The position numbers and the translations under genes are program-made. Positions 1 through 10,758 of a stretch of 64,000 nucleotides of DNA are shown here, one piece after another; position 1 is the first letter of the stretch, and each line of letters opens with the position of its first letter. The notes beneath the pieces were generated by a model. The model was not told the origin of the DNA. It made no database searches and saw only the letters and a list, made by a program, of their open reading frames with translations. Source of the DNA: Saussurea involucrata (Eukaryota; Streptophyta; Magnoliopsida; Asterales; Asteraceae); the NCBI GenBank assembly GCA_033807775.1, contig CM066321.1, positions 41,268,850 to 41,332,849 on the forward strand, read 5' to 3'.

Positions 1-1546
1 TTCATCTTCTTGAATCTTCGCATAACCAATCTTTGTAACACGAATCTTTGAATCATTTTAGCACGGATCTTTGCATCTTTGAGATTTGACACATATCCGC
101 AGTCTTTGATCATGAAATGGCTTTTGAGCTTTAACGGGGTTTTGAGCTTTTCGAATATCTTGAACTGCGTATCTTCATCTCTTGAACAATGAACAATCTT
201 TGAACTTTGAATCTTTGTCGAATCATCTCGAAACATCTTGAAACATCATGAACTTTATCTCGAGCTTCTTGACTTTAACAAAAATTCTCTTTATCTTGAA
301 ATTGAAACTTTCATATCTTCTCCACCTTTTTGATGATTGTGAGCATCATGATCATCAAAATTCTCTTTTCAATTTCAGCAATCCTTGAATACCAATAACA
401 ATCTTCTCCTTCTGATCTGAATATCCGTCAATTCCAAAAATATTTATCCGAATCTTTTCAAATTCAGACAATAGTAACGTGGTAACCCAGAAACAACTAA
501 TGAATCAGTTAAAATGCCTGTAAGTTGCACAGAGCCACTTAGTACAACGAATGCACTTTGGAAAGGAGATTTTTGATGTTCACTCCTCCAGGGCTTCCAT
601 TCAATTATCGAAAAAACCACAAAGGAATTTCTATGAACGTTATGACAAGAAAACATATTCATTGTGTGTACGTGCAAGTGTAGAAAGAATGAAGCAACAT
701 ATGCTTGAAAATTATAGGCTCAAATTATGTAAACTGTTGAGACAGCAACAAGTTTTCCACGGACTCAATGTGCATGAATGAAGAGCGAAGGTGGGGCAAA
801 CTTCCTTCTTTTTCAATATCTAGACCTTCCGAGTGAAAATCAGATAGATAATATGCTGCTTCCCCAAGAAAAATGAAACATTTCTTTGTTAAGAAAGAAA
901 TGAGTAGCTGGTGGGGTTAATGCAAGAGTTGGCATGGGCTAGTTGTCTGTTTCAATGATGGTCACCAAAGAATGTGAACTAATCAGTAATGTGGCTGCCC
1001 GGCTCAGAAAATGGATGGTGCAGGGTTCTCTTATTCTTTTAACTCTGTTCTCACACCCTCTTTCTGTTTTTAATCCGCTCACTTCTACCCACTCTCATTT
1101 ACATTTTACCTCGGCACAATGAGATACTCAACCGGATGAGTTATCTCCCCCACTCTTTAATTTTGACCCCTCACCCCTCAATCACTCAAGGATAACTTCT
1201 TGGGTAGGAAACACTGGTTAACGTGGATCCATAGAAGTTTTGTAATATCTCACACTGATTCCCATGAAATTTTGTCCTAAAAAGATGTGTTATTCAACAG
1301 TTTATTTTGAACAATTAAGAATATCGGCATTTGATAACATTGCCATCAGAATGTATGCTCCTGAATAATATCATGAAGATTTGAGCATTTTGATCTTTGA
1401 AGATTTCTCACAACAAGGATATTGAAAGAATGAAATGAATTCGAAAGACTTGTTTGAGAATCTGACAATGTATCAATCAGATCAAAAATGAATTATATTC
1501 ATGAAGGATAATCATGTAAGGTTAAGGGTATCAAAGAATTGGATAT
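1..1546 (-). other. R3 trailer with fossil of the SIRE extra ORF
   Basis: There is no intact gene here. The stretch is closely similar to 28200-29700 (R6) and 38150-39530 (R8), and is similar in inverted order to 18600-19200 (R2). About 300-1250 is a decayed copy of the middle of the extra ORF seen intact in R1. On the minus strand, broken frames still show fragments related to the R1 protein around its SNIET and GSPGEVNI segments. The motif TGATGATTGTGAGCATCATG near 331 corresponds to the coding repeat at about 4538-4570 in R1. Short apparent ORFs here are remnants, not genes. Confidence 0.7.
1542..1546. repeat. R1 target-site duplication (left)
   Basis: GATAT, repeated exactly at 15044-15048 on the other side of R1. 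Confidence 0.9.
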
Positions 1547-2062
1547 TGAAAGAACAGGATCTAATCTTACAATCAATATAGAAAGCAGTAATTGAGAAGT
1601 TGTATGATCAAGCCCAATTGTATTCAATGATGAACAGAATTACAGATCTAAGAGAGAGAGAATCTCAAAGATTACAGAGAATGAATACAAAGTTATATGG
1701 GAAAAATCAATCAGTTAGCAACATAGAGCTAACTACTATTTATACTGCAACGGACATCTTAAAGCTACAGTACAAAGAAGAAAGACTAATAAGAACATAA
1801 CACGTGTCCTAATTAGTTTATAAAATACTAAGTAAAGTATCTCGTCATAAGTTCTGAACAGGTAGTTCAGAACTTCTGAACACTCTTCTGATAAAGCTTC
1901 TCAGATCTTCTGACTCCTTAACTCAGACATCTGACTTCTCTTTCCACTGATCAATACTTCTGAGCTTTCACAGTCAGACCTCTGACTTCTCTACTCAGAA
2001 CATCTGAGTCTTCTTATCAGATCTTCAACACTTGGTTTATTGACAAAACTTCAGATCTAACA
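1547..2062 (-). repeat. R1 3' LTR
   Basis: A 516-bp direct repeat of 14528-15043. In sense it runs TGTTAG...CA. It is rich in the word TCAGAA/TTCTGA (1851-2030) and contains the TATA box TATAAATAG in inverse at about 1737-1745. The apparent 66-codon ORF at 1600-1800 is on the antisense strand of the LTR and is repeated in the other LTR; it is not a gene. Confidence 0.95.
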
Positions 2063-2087
2063 ATCTCCCCCTTTTTGTCAAATAAAC
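2035..2087 (-). other. R1 polypurine tract enclosed by an inverted repeat
   Basis: The purine tract AAAAAGGGGGAGAT (in sense) abuts the 3' LTR at 2063-2076 and would prime plus-strand DNA synthesis. It is bracketed by GTTTATTGACAAAA (2035-2048, inside the LTR) and its complement at 2073-2087 with one extra A. A 14-bp stem with a single bulge would therefore loop out the tract and the LTR start. Confidence 0.75.
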
Positions 2088-5000
2088 TTAAACTTTGCAT
2101 CATCCAGTTCTTTCAGAGCAGGAACAATCTTCTGAAGTAGCACATTTCTCAGATTAAGCCTTTTATCAATTTTGTCAATGATTTCTTGAATAATCTGAAC
2201 TTGCTGATTGATTGCTTCTTGAGTCGTGTTTACTTCCTTCACTTTCAGCATCTTTTTCTCCAAATTATGCTTTATGATTCTTAAAGTTCCAGAACAGTAT
2301 TTTGCGGTTTCCTTTGCTCTGAAGAAAATCTTTCCACTTTTGTTTTTCAAAAATACTCCCAAATCTGGATATTTGTGAACACTTCCAGTCTTTAACTTCT
2401 TTTTCTGTTCATGATCTGTGTTGGGATTTGCCAGATAAACACATGACTTTTGTAGGTACAAAGCTATTTGAAAATCTGTATAGCAGTGCCACCTTAAGAT
2501 GTAGAACATGGCCTCAATTACCACACTTCTGGCCTTCCTTTCATTTCTGTCTTTGCTCGACTCTTTGAAGCATAGAAAGCTGTGTAATCTGTAGAAGTCA
2601 ACTACTGATAGTTTCTCAAAATCTGCATCAGTAAAGTAATAAACCTTGCCATCTTCTCTCAGAACTTCAAAAGATAAGTACTCCATCTTTCTGAATTTCT
2701 TAACCCTCAATTCTCTGATTCCAGTGATTAAAAAATCTGAGTAAACAGCTTGCTTTGTTTTGCCAAGACATCTTAATTTTTCAGCCAACCAGATCTGAGT
2801 CTCCTTAGGTCTATCATAATACACATCCAAGAATTGTACCTCTTTTGGTTTGAAGAACTCAGGTAAATCAAATTCAAGAAAGTATCCATTTAGATCAATG
2901 GATATTTCATCTTCTTTTGGTTCAGACTGTTCAGCTTGATCAAAACTAGTTATCTGCACATTCTGAGATATTGTGTTCTGCATTTCTTCAACTTCATCTG
3001 ACAAAATTCCATTCACTTCATACTCAGCAGGAAACACAAAATCATTATGTAGAATCTTTTTGGGATTCACCTCAGATAGCAACCATTCACTACTACTTCT
3101 GATTTTTCTTCTAAGATCCAACCTCCTCTTCACACAGTTTATACATCTCTTCTTCAAACTTTCTTTTTCAGCTTCCATACTTTCTTCCATTTTAATCAAC
3201 AACCAATTCAGAGTTGCATCACTGTACTTTACCAACTCTTTTATTCTGAACAATTCAAGCCTTTCGTGAACTATATATGTGAACCCTTTTGTCTCCATTC
3301 CTTCATTCACAAATCCCTTCACATGCAAATCAACTTCTGTTTTCTTTGTGGGAGAACTCAGATTACACTTTTCTTTTCTTTCTTCAATAGCCAATTGGAA
3401 GTCATACAAGTATATATTTCTGACATAAATACCCAGAAGTCTTCTGCATTCAATTTCTATCAAGGCTTCTTCAGTGCTAGCAAAGAACTTGACTAGAAAG
3501 ATCTGATCATCAAGAGTCAATCTGTGAAAATCAAAGGTAGACATGGAAACCTTTGTATTTCTTTCTTTCAGTACTTCCATTCTAACAAACATTAAACCAT
3601 TGAATTCATCTTGTTGAAACATCAGAACTTTCTCAATTCTTTTCTGAATATGCAGTTTTGAGTCAGGAACTCTGAACCTGTTAGAAGCTTCTGAGTAGAC
3701 CATCTGAGCTCTGTCATCCATAAAACCATCAATGTTACTTTCCAAAGGCTCATACTCTCCTTCTGTGTAGTAGAGATTATCATATATTTCCTCAGGAAAA
3801 ATATCATCATGAAATTGTCTGGCTAATGGCACATCACTTAACTCTAGAATGAAATCACATACAGGTTCTTCTAGTCTTTGCAATTTAATCTTTGGGATCT
3901 CAATTGGTTTTCTGAATACATACTTAGAAGGCATAAAGAAGTCTTTCACTTTCACATACTCTTCTTCTGTATTTAACTCATCACAAAAGTTAAATCTAAA
4001 ATCATCTTCAAAATCCTGAGTATAATTCACAGTTATGTCTTCTTCTCCCATTAGATCAATAGGTCTTATCATTTTTATTCCTTGCTGAACTTTTTGAACA
4101 TTCAAAGCTCTGACTAAACTATTATGCATCCTTCTGATCAACTCTTCACTTAACCTCCTTTCTTTCAATTCAGAATCCGTCATAATTTCTTTGTTATACA
4201 CCACAATATCTGTACACATGTTGACCACTTCACTTTCAACTGTCTTTTCTGATCTCAATGCAGATTCCTCAATAGCTTCAGTTTCATCTGAGTTTCTTTC
4301 CATTTCTATGTCTAAGTTCAATTCCTCTGTTTTATCTGACTCACCACCATCTGTACTTTCCAACTCCATTTCCTCTGTATCTGAGCTATCAATCTGAACT
4401 ATCTGAGTTATTGCCTTTAAATTTTCCTGTATCTGATCTTCTGAACTTTTTGTACTAGCTAATTGCATATCTGCCATCTCAAAATCTTCTATGCCAATAT
4501 CATCATCAGAACTTATCCTTTGTCTTTTCTCCCCCTTTTGATGATCATGAGGATCATTATCATCAAACTTTCTTTTCAAGTTCTGATTAAAAGCAACTTC
4601 AGGTTCAGCTTCTGCAATAGGAACAGGATCAAGAGGCTTTGAAGTAGAAGCCAAAGATACACTCAGTGCTTTCAGTATAGATTCCTGCATACCTTGCATC
4701 TGTTTTAACATATCTTTTTGAAAACCAGACATTATATCCACGATCTCCTTTTTGTGAGAATCCAAGGATTTCTTTACATCATCTACTTTGGTTTCAACAG
4801 AAATCAACTTTTTCTCCAACACAACTTTCAACTCTGACATCTCATCATTCAAATCCTCCACCCTCTTCTCCAAATTTTCTACTTTTTCCCCCATCTCCTT
4901 GTTTTGTTTCTGAATCTTTTCAAATTCAGAAGTTTCTAACAGTGAACCGGAACCAACAGATGGTCCAGTTTTCATGTGCCTAGAGGGCTCATGGCCTGTA

Positions 5001-6613
5001 GATAACACACAGTCATCTTGTACAACAGATGCACGTTTGAATGAGGCTTTTGTAATGTTCACCTCACCAGGACTTCCATCCAATCCTCGACACCCAACAT
5101 TAGGTATGTCTATGAATGTTGTTTCAGGAATACGAAATTCCTGATTTGTGCAAGTGTCAAAAGGAATTTCAGGCACAATATGAATAGGACTGTGATATTC
5201 AGACTCAATGTGTTGAAAAATAAATTGGGATTTATCACCTCCCTCCAAATGAGTTTGGGATGGTTCCCCGGATTTGTGTGAAACAGTAGCATGTTGAAAT
5301 GCTTCTGAGTGGATATGGATGGGTTGTTCAAGATCCACCACTAGGTCCATGGTGTTTGTTTCAATATTGGACACCAAGAGATGTGAACCAATAGCATTTG
5401 TGGTTACCTGGTCAAGATTAGCTGGTTCAGAAGCATCTCTTTCTGTTTGAACCTCTGTTGACAATCTCTCATCCTCATCACTCTCATTCTGTTTTTCCTC
5501 ACCAAATCTAACCAAGCTCTCAGAATTTTCCCCCTCAAGTCTCTCAGAATGTTCACCCATCTGAACATCCTCCCCCTCTCTAATTCGACTAGACCCCTCA
5601 CCTCTCTTCTCAGGTAGGTCCTCTTGGGTAGGGATTTGAGGTAATTCAATTCCCATAGAGGTGCAATAAGCTTTTAAAATCTCACTCTCCCTTGGAATAT
5701 AGCTCCTAAGTGATTTGGGCAATAGTTTATGATTGGGATAGTTTTCAAGTCTTGTTATTGAGGTCATCTTACCCAAATAAAATGTAGGACCATGCTCTTC
5801 ATTTGTTCTTCTTGAGATTGTTCTGTTTTCCTGCATGGCATACCAAATAACAATTTGCCAGTACCTTATGTAAGGAATGTATGTCAGTGGAGCATCCTTT
5901 GTTTTCTTCTGAATTGCTTTCTGATTCTTCTCAAATGTATTCTTCATATCTTCCCAAAGTATTAAAGTATAGTCATAATTCCTATTCTTCACTAAACCCT
6001 GAAATATCTGAAGAATTTGTTTAGAACCTTGATCTGCAGAACTATTCTTTCCTGACACACATTTATTTACCACATGAAAGAAGCAAGCCCAAATAGGTGG
6101 TAATTTGTTTCTTCTGAACAAACTGAGAGTCCTCAATCCTTCATTGTATCCCAACTTCATAAACTCTGCTATTAATTCCTCTGTTAAGGGTGAATCCTCA
6201 AAATCTGTTCTTCTTTGTACATCATCTTTCTCTGGTAGATTCAGCATTTCTATTAGTGCAGAGATAGATAAGACAAATGTCACTCCTCCAATTTCAGACA
6301 CAAACTTATTATCTTCTAACATAAGATGTTTCCACCATTGTTGTATGTACTGAACAGGCACATTTTTACTTCTTGTAAACCATTTTCTGTACGGATGGTG
6401 TTTGAATAACTCCATGATAATTCTGTGTTCAGGCTTAAAACGACTTTCCTCAAACAATATAACACAGTTATTTTCAGATAATTTCAACCATTCACTCTCA
6501 GGAACAACTCTTTCCACTAAAATAGATCTATCTGACATAATAGAACCTGCAGCACTCTGTTCATGTTCAATATCAACGTTTACCTCATCCGCATTTCCTT
6601 CAGATTCATCCAT
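2078..6613 (-). CDS. R1 extra ORF (SIRE envelope-position ORF), 1511 aa
   Basis: A long intact ORF between pol and the 3' LTR, in the place where SIRE-lineage elements carry an envelope-like gene. I see no signal peptide and no long hydrophobic segment, so membrane fusion is not supported by the sequence. Residues about 40-300 look like a folded domain rich in W, Y and L. About 340-500 is acidic and low-complexity. About 555-660 is a strong heptad coiled coil. About 730-830 is very acidic, and the C-terminal half is charged and helical, ending in another coil near 1470-1500. A decayed homologue lies on the plus strand in R7, and fossils occur in R3, R6, R8 and R2. The ATG directly follows an in-frame TAA (6614-6616), and a further 46 codons are open upstream from 6753, so the original start may be 6753. 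Function unknown. Confidence 0.85.
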   Translation of the reverse strand: MDESEGNADEVNVDIEHEQSAAGSIMSDRSILVERVVPESEWLKLSENNCVILFEESRFKPEHRIIMELFKHHPYRKWFTRSKNVPVQYIQQWWKHLMLEDNKFVSEIGGVTFVLSISALIEMLNLPEKDDVQRRTDFEDSPLTEELIAEFMKLGYNEGLRTLSLFRRNKLPPIWACFFHVVNKCVSGKNSSADQGSKQILQIFQGLVKNRNYDYTLILWEDMKNTFEKNQKAIQKKTKDAPLTYIPYIRYWQIVIWYAMQENRTISRRTNEEHGPTFYLGKMTSITRLENYPNHKLLPKSLRSYIPRESEILKAYCTSMGIELPQIPTQEDLPEKRGEGSSRIREGEDVQMGEHSERLEGENSESLVRFGEEKQNESDEDERLSTEVQTERDASEPANLDQVTTNAIGSHLLVSNIETNTMDLVVDLEQPIHIHSEAFQHATVSHKSGEPSQTHLEGGDKSQFIFQHIESEYHSPIHIVPEIPFDTCTNQEFRIPETTFIDIPNVGCRGLDGSPGEVNITKASFKRASVVQDDCVLSTGHEPSRHMKTGPSVGSGSLLETSEFEKIQKQNKEMGEKVENLEKRVEDLNDEMSELKVVLEKKLISVETKVDDVKKSLDSHKKEIVDIMSGFQKDMLKQMQGMQESILKALSVSLASTSKPLDPVPIAEAEPEVAFNQNLKRKFDDNDPHDHQKGEKRQRISSDDDIGIEDFEMADMQLASTKSSEDQIQENLKAITQIVQIDSSDTEEMELESTDGGESDKTEELNLDIEMERNSDETEAIEESALRSEKTVESEVVNMCTDIVVYNKEIMTDSELKERRLSEELIRRMHNSLVRALNVQKVQQGIKMIRPIDLMGEEDITVNYTQDFEDDFRFNFCDELNTEEEYVKVKDFFMPSKYVFRKPIEIPKIKLQRLEEPVCDFILELSDVPLARQFHDDIFPEEIYDNLYYTEGEYEPLESNIDGFMDDRAQMVYSEASNRFRVPDSKLHIQKRIEKVLMFQQDEFNGLMFVRMEVLKERNTKVSMSTFDFHRLTLDDQIFLVKFFASTEEALIEIECRRLLGIYVRNIYLYDFQLAIEERKEKCNLSSPTKKTEVDLHVKGFVNEGMETKGFTYIVHERLELFRIKELVKYSDATLNWLLIKMEESMEAEKESLKKRCINCVKRRLDLRRKIRSSSEWLLSEVNPKKILHNDFVFPAEYEVNGILSDEVEEMQNTISQNVQITSFDQAEQSEPKEDEISIDLNGYFLEFDLPEFFKPKEVQFLDVYYDRPKETQIWLAEKLRCLGKTKQAVYSDFLITGIRELRVKKFRKMEYLSFEVLREDGKVYYFTDADFEKLSVVDFYRLHSFLCFKESSKDRNERKARSVVIEAMFYILRWHCYTDFQIALYLQKSCVYLANPNTDHEQKKKLKTGSVHKYPDLGVFLKNKSGKIFFRAKETAKYCSGTLRIIKHNLEKKMLKVKEVNTTQEAINQQVQIIQEIIDKIDKRLNLRNVLLQKIVPALKELDDAKFKFI

Positions 6614-6753
6614 TTATTCATCTTCTTCATCATTTCTTATTGCCCCTTCCTCTGCAACTCTATTTTGTACTTCATCATTTTCCGAATCGGATGAATCCAT
6701 TATCGATTTTGTAGAATGTAGAGAAATTGGACCACTTCTTCGTATTTCAGACA
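6614..6753 (-). CDS. Short ORF abutting the R1 extra ORF in frame
   Basis: 46 codons starting MSEIRRSGP and ending in TAA. The ATG of the 1511-codon ORF follows at once in the same frame. It is acidic at its C-terminus, like the start of the large ORF. It may be the true N-terminus cut off by a nonsense change, or a genuine upstream ORF. Confidence 0.45.
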
Positions 6754-7770
6754 TGATTTAAGAAAAAAAAACATATTCAAAGAACTCTGGATTTGATTCG
6801 TATCTCACGTTTCGCTCTGGAATTTGAAAGAAATTTGAAATAGGGATTTTAAGACCTATTTAAAATCCGCGAAGTTGAAAGGTTTAACGGAAAAGCGAAA
6901 TCAATGTTATAACGGAGTCAACACATGTGAAATACCACAAAGGATTTAAATGAAATGCGTGGCATTGTCAAACAAATATGAAGCTGACACGTGTTGGTGG
7001 ATAGAATTTTGACTCAAGTCAAAGATCTGAATAACACGCACAGATGTTCTGATTCCATGACTCAGAAGAATTTTGCCTTGTAACCAAAATGTCATTTAAA
7101 ATCAACTTCTGACCAATATAAAACATTTTGATTATTCAGAAGAGGTTTGAACAGATAGAAGCACTTTTTATCATCAAAATTCTGTTCATATTATGATGAT
7201 TTAAAAAGGATCATTTAAAATCTTATATCTGAATATGAAAAGTTTTTAATTCAGATATAGTTTGAATGACAAAAAAAATTTATCATTAAAAGCTTGTTCT
7301 TAGAATGATCAGCGATAAGAAATGAAAATAAATCTTTTAAGCATCACAAAATGATTTCCAAAAGAATTTTGATGCTCCCCCTTGACTTGAGCATGCATTT
7401 GACTATTAATGATACATAAAGGTGAGATATAAAGATAATAGAAGAAGCATAATCCATACAGTTGAAGTTAGTTGTATTTCTCAAAAATAAATTTTTGAAA
7501 GTTAGATTGCTGAAGTATGGACTCAGAATCTCTGACTTTAAGACTCAGAGGTTCTGATCTCAAGACTCAGAAGTTCTGAACTCAAGACTCAGAAGTTCTG
7601 AACTCAAGACTCAGAAGTTCTGAACTCAAGACTCAGAAGTTCTGAACTCAAGACTCAGAAGTTCTGAACTCAAGACTCAGAAGTTCTGATCCTTAAGACT
7701 CAGAGTTCTGAGTACACTACTCAGACAATTTTACTTAGAAAAATTTAGCATTTTTAAGAAAAAAATATTT
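6754..7770 (-). other. R1 intergenic spacer between pol and the extra ORF
   Basis: About 1 kb without a coding signal. It separates the pol stop from the extra ORF, so the latter is not made by simple read-through of the pol stop in this element. It contains the 22-bp repeat array described separately, and a TGATGCTCCCCCTTGACTTG stretch near 7370 that looks like an internal polypurine tract in sense. Confidence 0.7.
7512..7728 (-). repeat. 22-bp tandem array built on TCAGAA-N-TTCTGA
   Basis: About six near-perfect copies of TCTGAACTCAAGACTCAGAA plus GT, flanked by degenerate copies on both sides. Each unit contains the palindrome TCAGAA-G-TTCTGA and can also pair as TTCTGA with TCAGAA across 9 nt. 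The same word occurs in both LTRs and inside the gag linker and pol coding sequence. Confidence 0.9.
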
Positions 7771-10758
7771 TCAATTAGGCAGATTAAGCATTCCTATTTT
7801 ACATATGAGAAAAGAAAACCTTTTGTGATCAAGAGGCTTTGTGAACAAGTCAGCCAATTGATACTTTGTATGCACAAAGTGCATCTCTATAGTTCCTTTT
7901 TCCACATAGTCCTTTATAAAATGATACCTCACATCTATATGTTTAGTTTTTGAATGTTGAACAGGGTTCTGAGTAATGGCAATTGCACTTTCTGAGTCAC
8001 AATAGATGGGAATCTTGTTAAGCTGATATCCATAGTCCATGAGTTGTGTTCTCATCCACAATGTTTGAGAGCATGAAGGAGCAGCAGCAACATACTCTGC
8101 TTCAGCAGTTGAAGTGGATACACAATTCTGCTTCTTTGATGCCCAACTCACTATTTTATCTCCCAAAAAGTGACAAGCACCAGATGTACTCTTTCTGTCC
8201 AACCTACTACCTGCATGATCAGCATCAGTGAAAGCAGTCAATTTGAAGTCAATTTCTTTTGGATACCATAAACCTAGATCAGGTGTTCCTTTGAGATATC
8301 TTAAAATCCTTTTGACAGCCAACATATGTGATTCTTTCGGGTTAGATTGAAATCTAGCACAGAAACAGGTAGAAAACATGATATCTGGTCTACTTGCAGT
8401 CAAATAAAGTAATGATCCAATCATGCCTCTATAAAGTTTGATATCTGCTGAAACACCTTTGAGATCAGCATTTAACTTTATGTTAGTTGCCATAGGTGTT
8501 CTCATAGAAGCACAATCAGACATTTTGAACTTTTTTAGAATATCTCTGACATATTTTCCTTGATTTATAAAAATACCTTTTGGTAATTGTTTGACTTGAA
8601 GACCAAGGAAAAAATTCAGTTCACCCATCATGCTCATTTCAAATTCAGATGACATGATTTTTGAAAAATTATCACATAATTCTGGACTGGTAGAACCAAA
8701 TATTATGTCATCAACATAAATCTGAATCAGAATCAAATCATCACCCTGTTTCTTTAAAAACAAAGTTGTGTCAATCTTACCTTTCTTGAATCCTGAACCT
8801 AACAAGTGTTTAGTAAGAGTGTCATACCAGGCTCGTGGTGCTTGTTTTAGACCATATAAAGCTTTGTCTAAAATATAAACATGATCAGGGAATTCTGGAT
8901 CAACAAAACCTTCAGGTTGATGGACATACACCTCTTCATTAAGTTTGCCATTTAGAAAGGCTGATTTGGCATCCATTTGATACACTTTGAAGTTTTTATG
9001 TGCAGCATAGGCTAAAAATATTCTGATTGCCTCTATTCTTGCCACTGGTGCAAATGTCTCATCATAATCAATTCCCTCTTGTTGACAGTATCCCTTAGCA
9101 ACCAATCTTGCCTTGTTTCTGATGACAACACCTGATTCATCCTTTTTGTTTCTGAACACCCATTTAGTTCCAATAATAGATTTACCTTCAGGCTTTGGGA
9201 TGAGTCTCCAAACTTTATTTCTTTCAAATTGAAGCAATTCCTCTTGCATTGCTGAAATCCAGTCTGAATCCTCTAAGGCTTCATTAGCTTTCTTTGGTTC
9301 AATTACACTCAAGAAACCAGCAAACATTGCTTCATTTGCTGTAGCTGATCTGGTTTTTACTCCTGCTGAAGGATCACCTATTACTTGATGAATAGGATGA
9401 TTTTTAGTCCATTTATTTGCACTAGGAAGTACATCAATCTCTGAATAATTGTTGTTTGCATCATTCTCATCAATGATTGCTTGTAATTCTGAACTGTCCC
9501 CTTGTTCTGATGTATGAATAGGAGTCATATCCAAGTTTGGGTTTTGATTAATGAAGTCAGAATTCTGAGTGACTTGTTCAGAGTTCTGAGTACAAGAATC
9601 AGAATTCTGATTACAAGGTTCAGAATTTTCACCACTTGTATTTATTAGATTTGGACATTCCTCTGATGGACCTTTGTCAGAAATTACAGTTGATTGAACT
9701 ATTTCTGGAGTCTTATTTTTCATCTCTTTGACCATCTTTGGGTTTTCATATTCTGCATAAGAATCAGAAATTAGTTCACTAAAAGCACCCTTAAACAGTA
9801 AATTGAGTTCTGAACAAATAGGATTAGAATATGTATCAGAAGTCATTTTTGTCTTGTTTAGCATGAGTTCTGAACTGTCTTGTTCAGAAGTCCGCATTCT
9901 GGCTTCATCAAAAGTTACATTTATGCTCTCCATCATCCTCTTGGTTCTTTTATTGTAGATTCTGAATGCTTTGGAAGTTAAAGAATAACCCACAAAATAT
10001 CCTTCATATGCCTTTTTATCAAATTTGGCAAGATTTTCTCTGTCTCTAAGAACATAGCACCTGCAACCAAAAACATGAAAGAATTTGATTAATGGTTTTC
10101 TTTTATTTATCAGTTCATAAGCAGTCTTATTTAATCTCTTATTGATTAAAGTTCTATTTTGTGTAAAACACGCAGTTGCAATTGCTTCAGCCCATAGAAA
10201 AGTAGGAAGATTTGCATAAGCCAGCATTGTTCTCGCAACTTCAACTAGAGTTCTATTCTTCCTTTCAACAACACCATTTTGTTGAGGAGTTCTGACAGCA
10301 GAAAAATTGTGAGAAATCCCAGAACTTTCTAAAAAATTCTGAAGAGTCTCATTTCTGAACTCTGTTCCGTTATCACTTCTGATTTTCTGAACTGGAAGTT
10401 GTAAGAGAACTTGAATCCTTTTGATAAAATTTATCAATGTAGTAGCAGCTTCTGACTTAGCTCTTAGGAACTCAACCCATGTGTATCTGGAGAATTCATC
10501 AACAATCACAAGCATATATTTCTTTCCTCCCATAGATTGAACTGAAATTGGACCACAAAGATCAGTATGAATCATTTCTAATGGTGCTTTGCAAGATGAG
10601 TCCATTTTTAATTTGTGAGAACTCTTTTTCATCTTGCCCATTTCACAAGCTGAGCATAATGATTCTTTTTTAAATTTAAGCTTTGGTAAGCCTTTAACCA
10701 GATGTTTTGCAACAAGATTATTAAGATCTTTGAAATTCAGATGAGAACATCTTCTGTG
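7771..10758 (-). pseudogene. pol: R1 pol: integrase, reverse transcriptase, RNase H
   Basis: This frame continues from the protease segment after a TAG at 10759-10761. The first codons (10758 to about 10630) encode the integrase zinc finger (HRRCSH, then CSAC). Counting from the ATG at 10641, the integrase catalytic triad is D27 (HTDLCGP), D90 (RSDNGTEF) and E126 (NGVVERKN). A linker at about 270-420 is full of QNSE/QNSD repeats. RT follows, with KARLVAKGY, DVKSAFLNG-like DAKSAFLNG and YVDD at about 642-645. RNase H shows DADHAG, STAEAEY and HIDVRYHF. Length and order fit Copia pol. The nonsense codon stands where relatives have Trp before HRR, so I call it a point mutation. The rest is intact. 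Confidence 0.9.

Noticed and set aside
1600..1800. 66-codon ORF present twice (also 14581-14781)
   Set aside because: It is antisense within the two LTRs of R1, so the duplication is the LTR itself.
2078..6613. Viral-type envelope glycoprotein
   Set aside because: There is no signal peptide, membrane anchor or Cys-rich ectodomain. Only the genomic position recalls an envelope gene.
7555..7690. Regular short repeats resembling a CRISPR array
   Set aside because: The 22-bp units are directly adjacent without unique spacers, in a plant retrotransposon.
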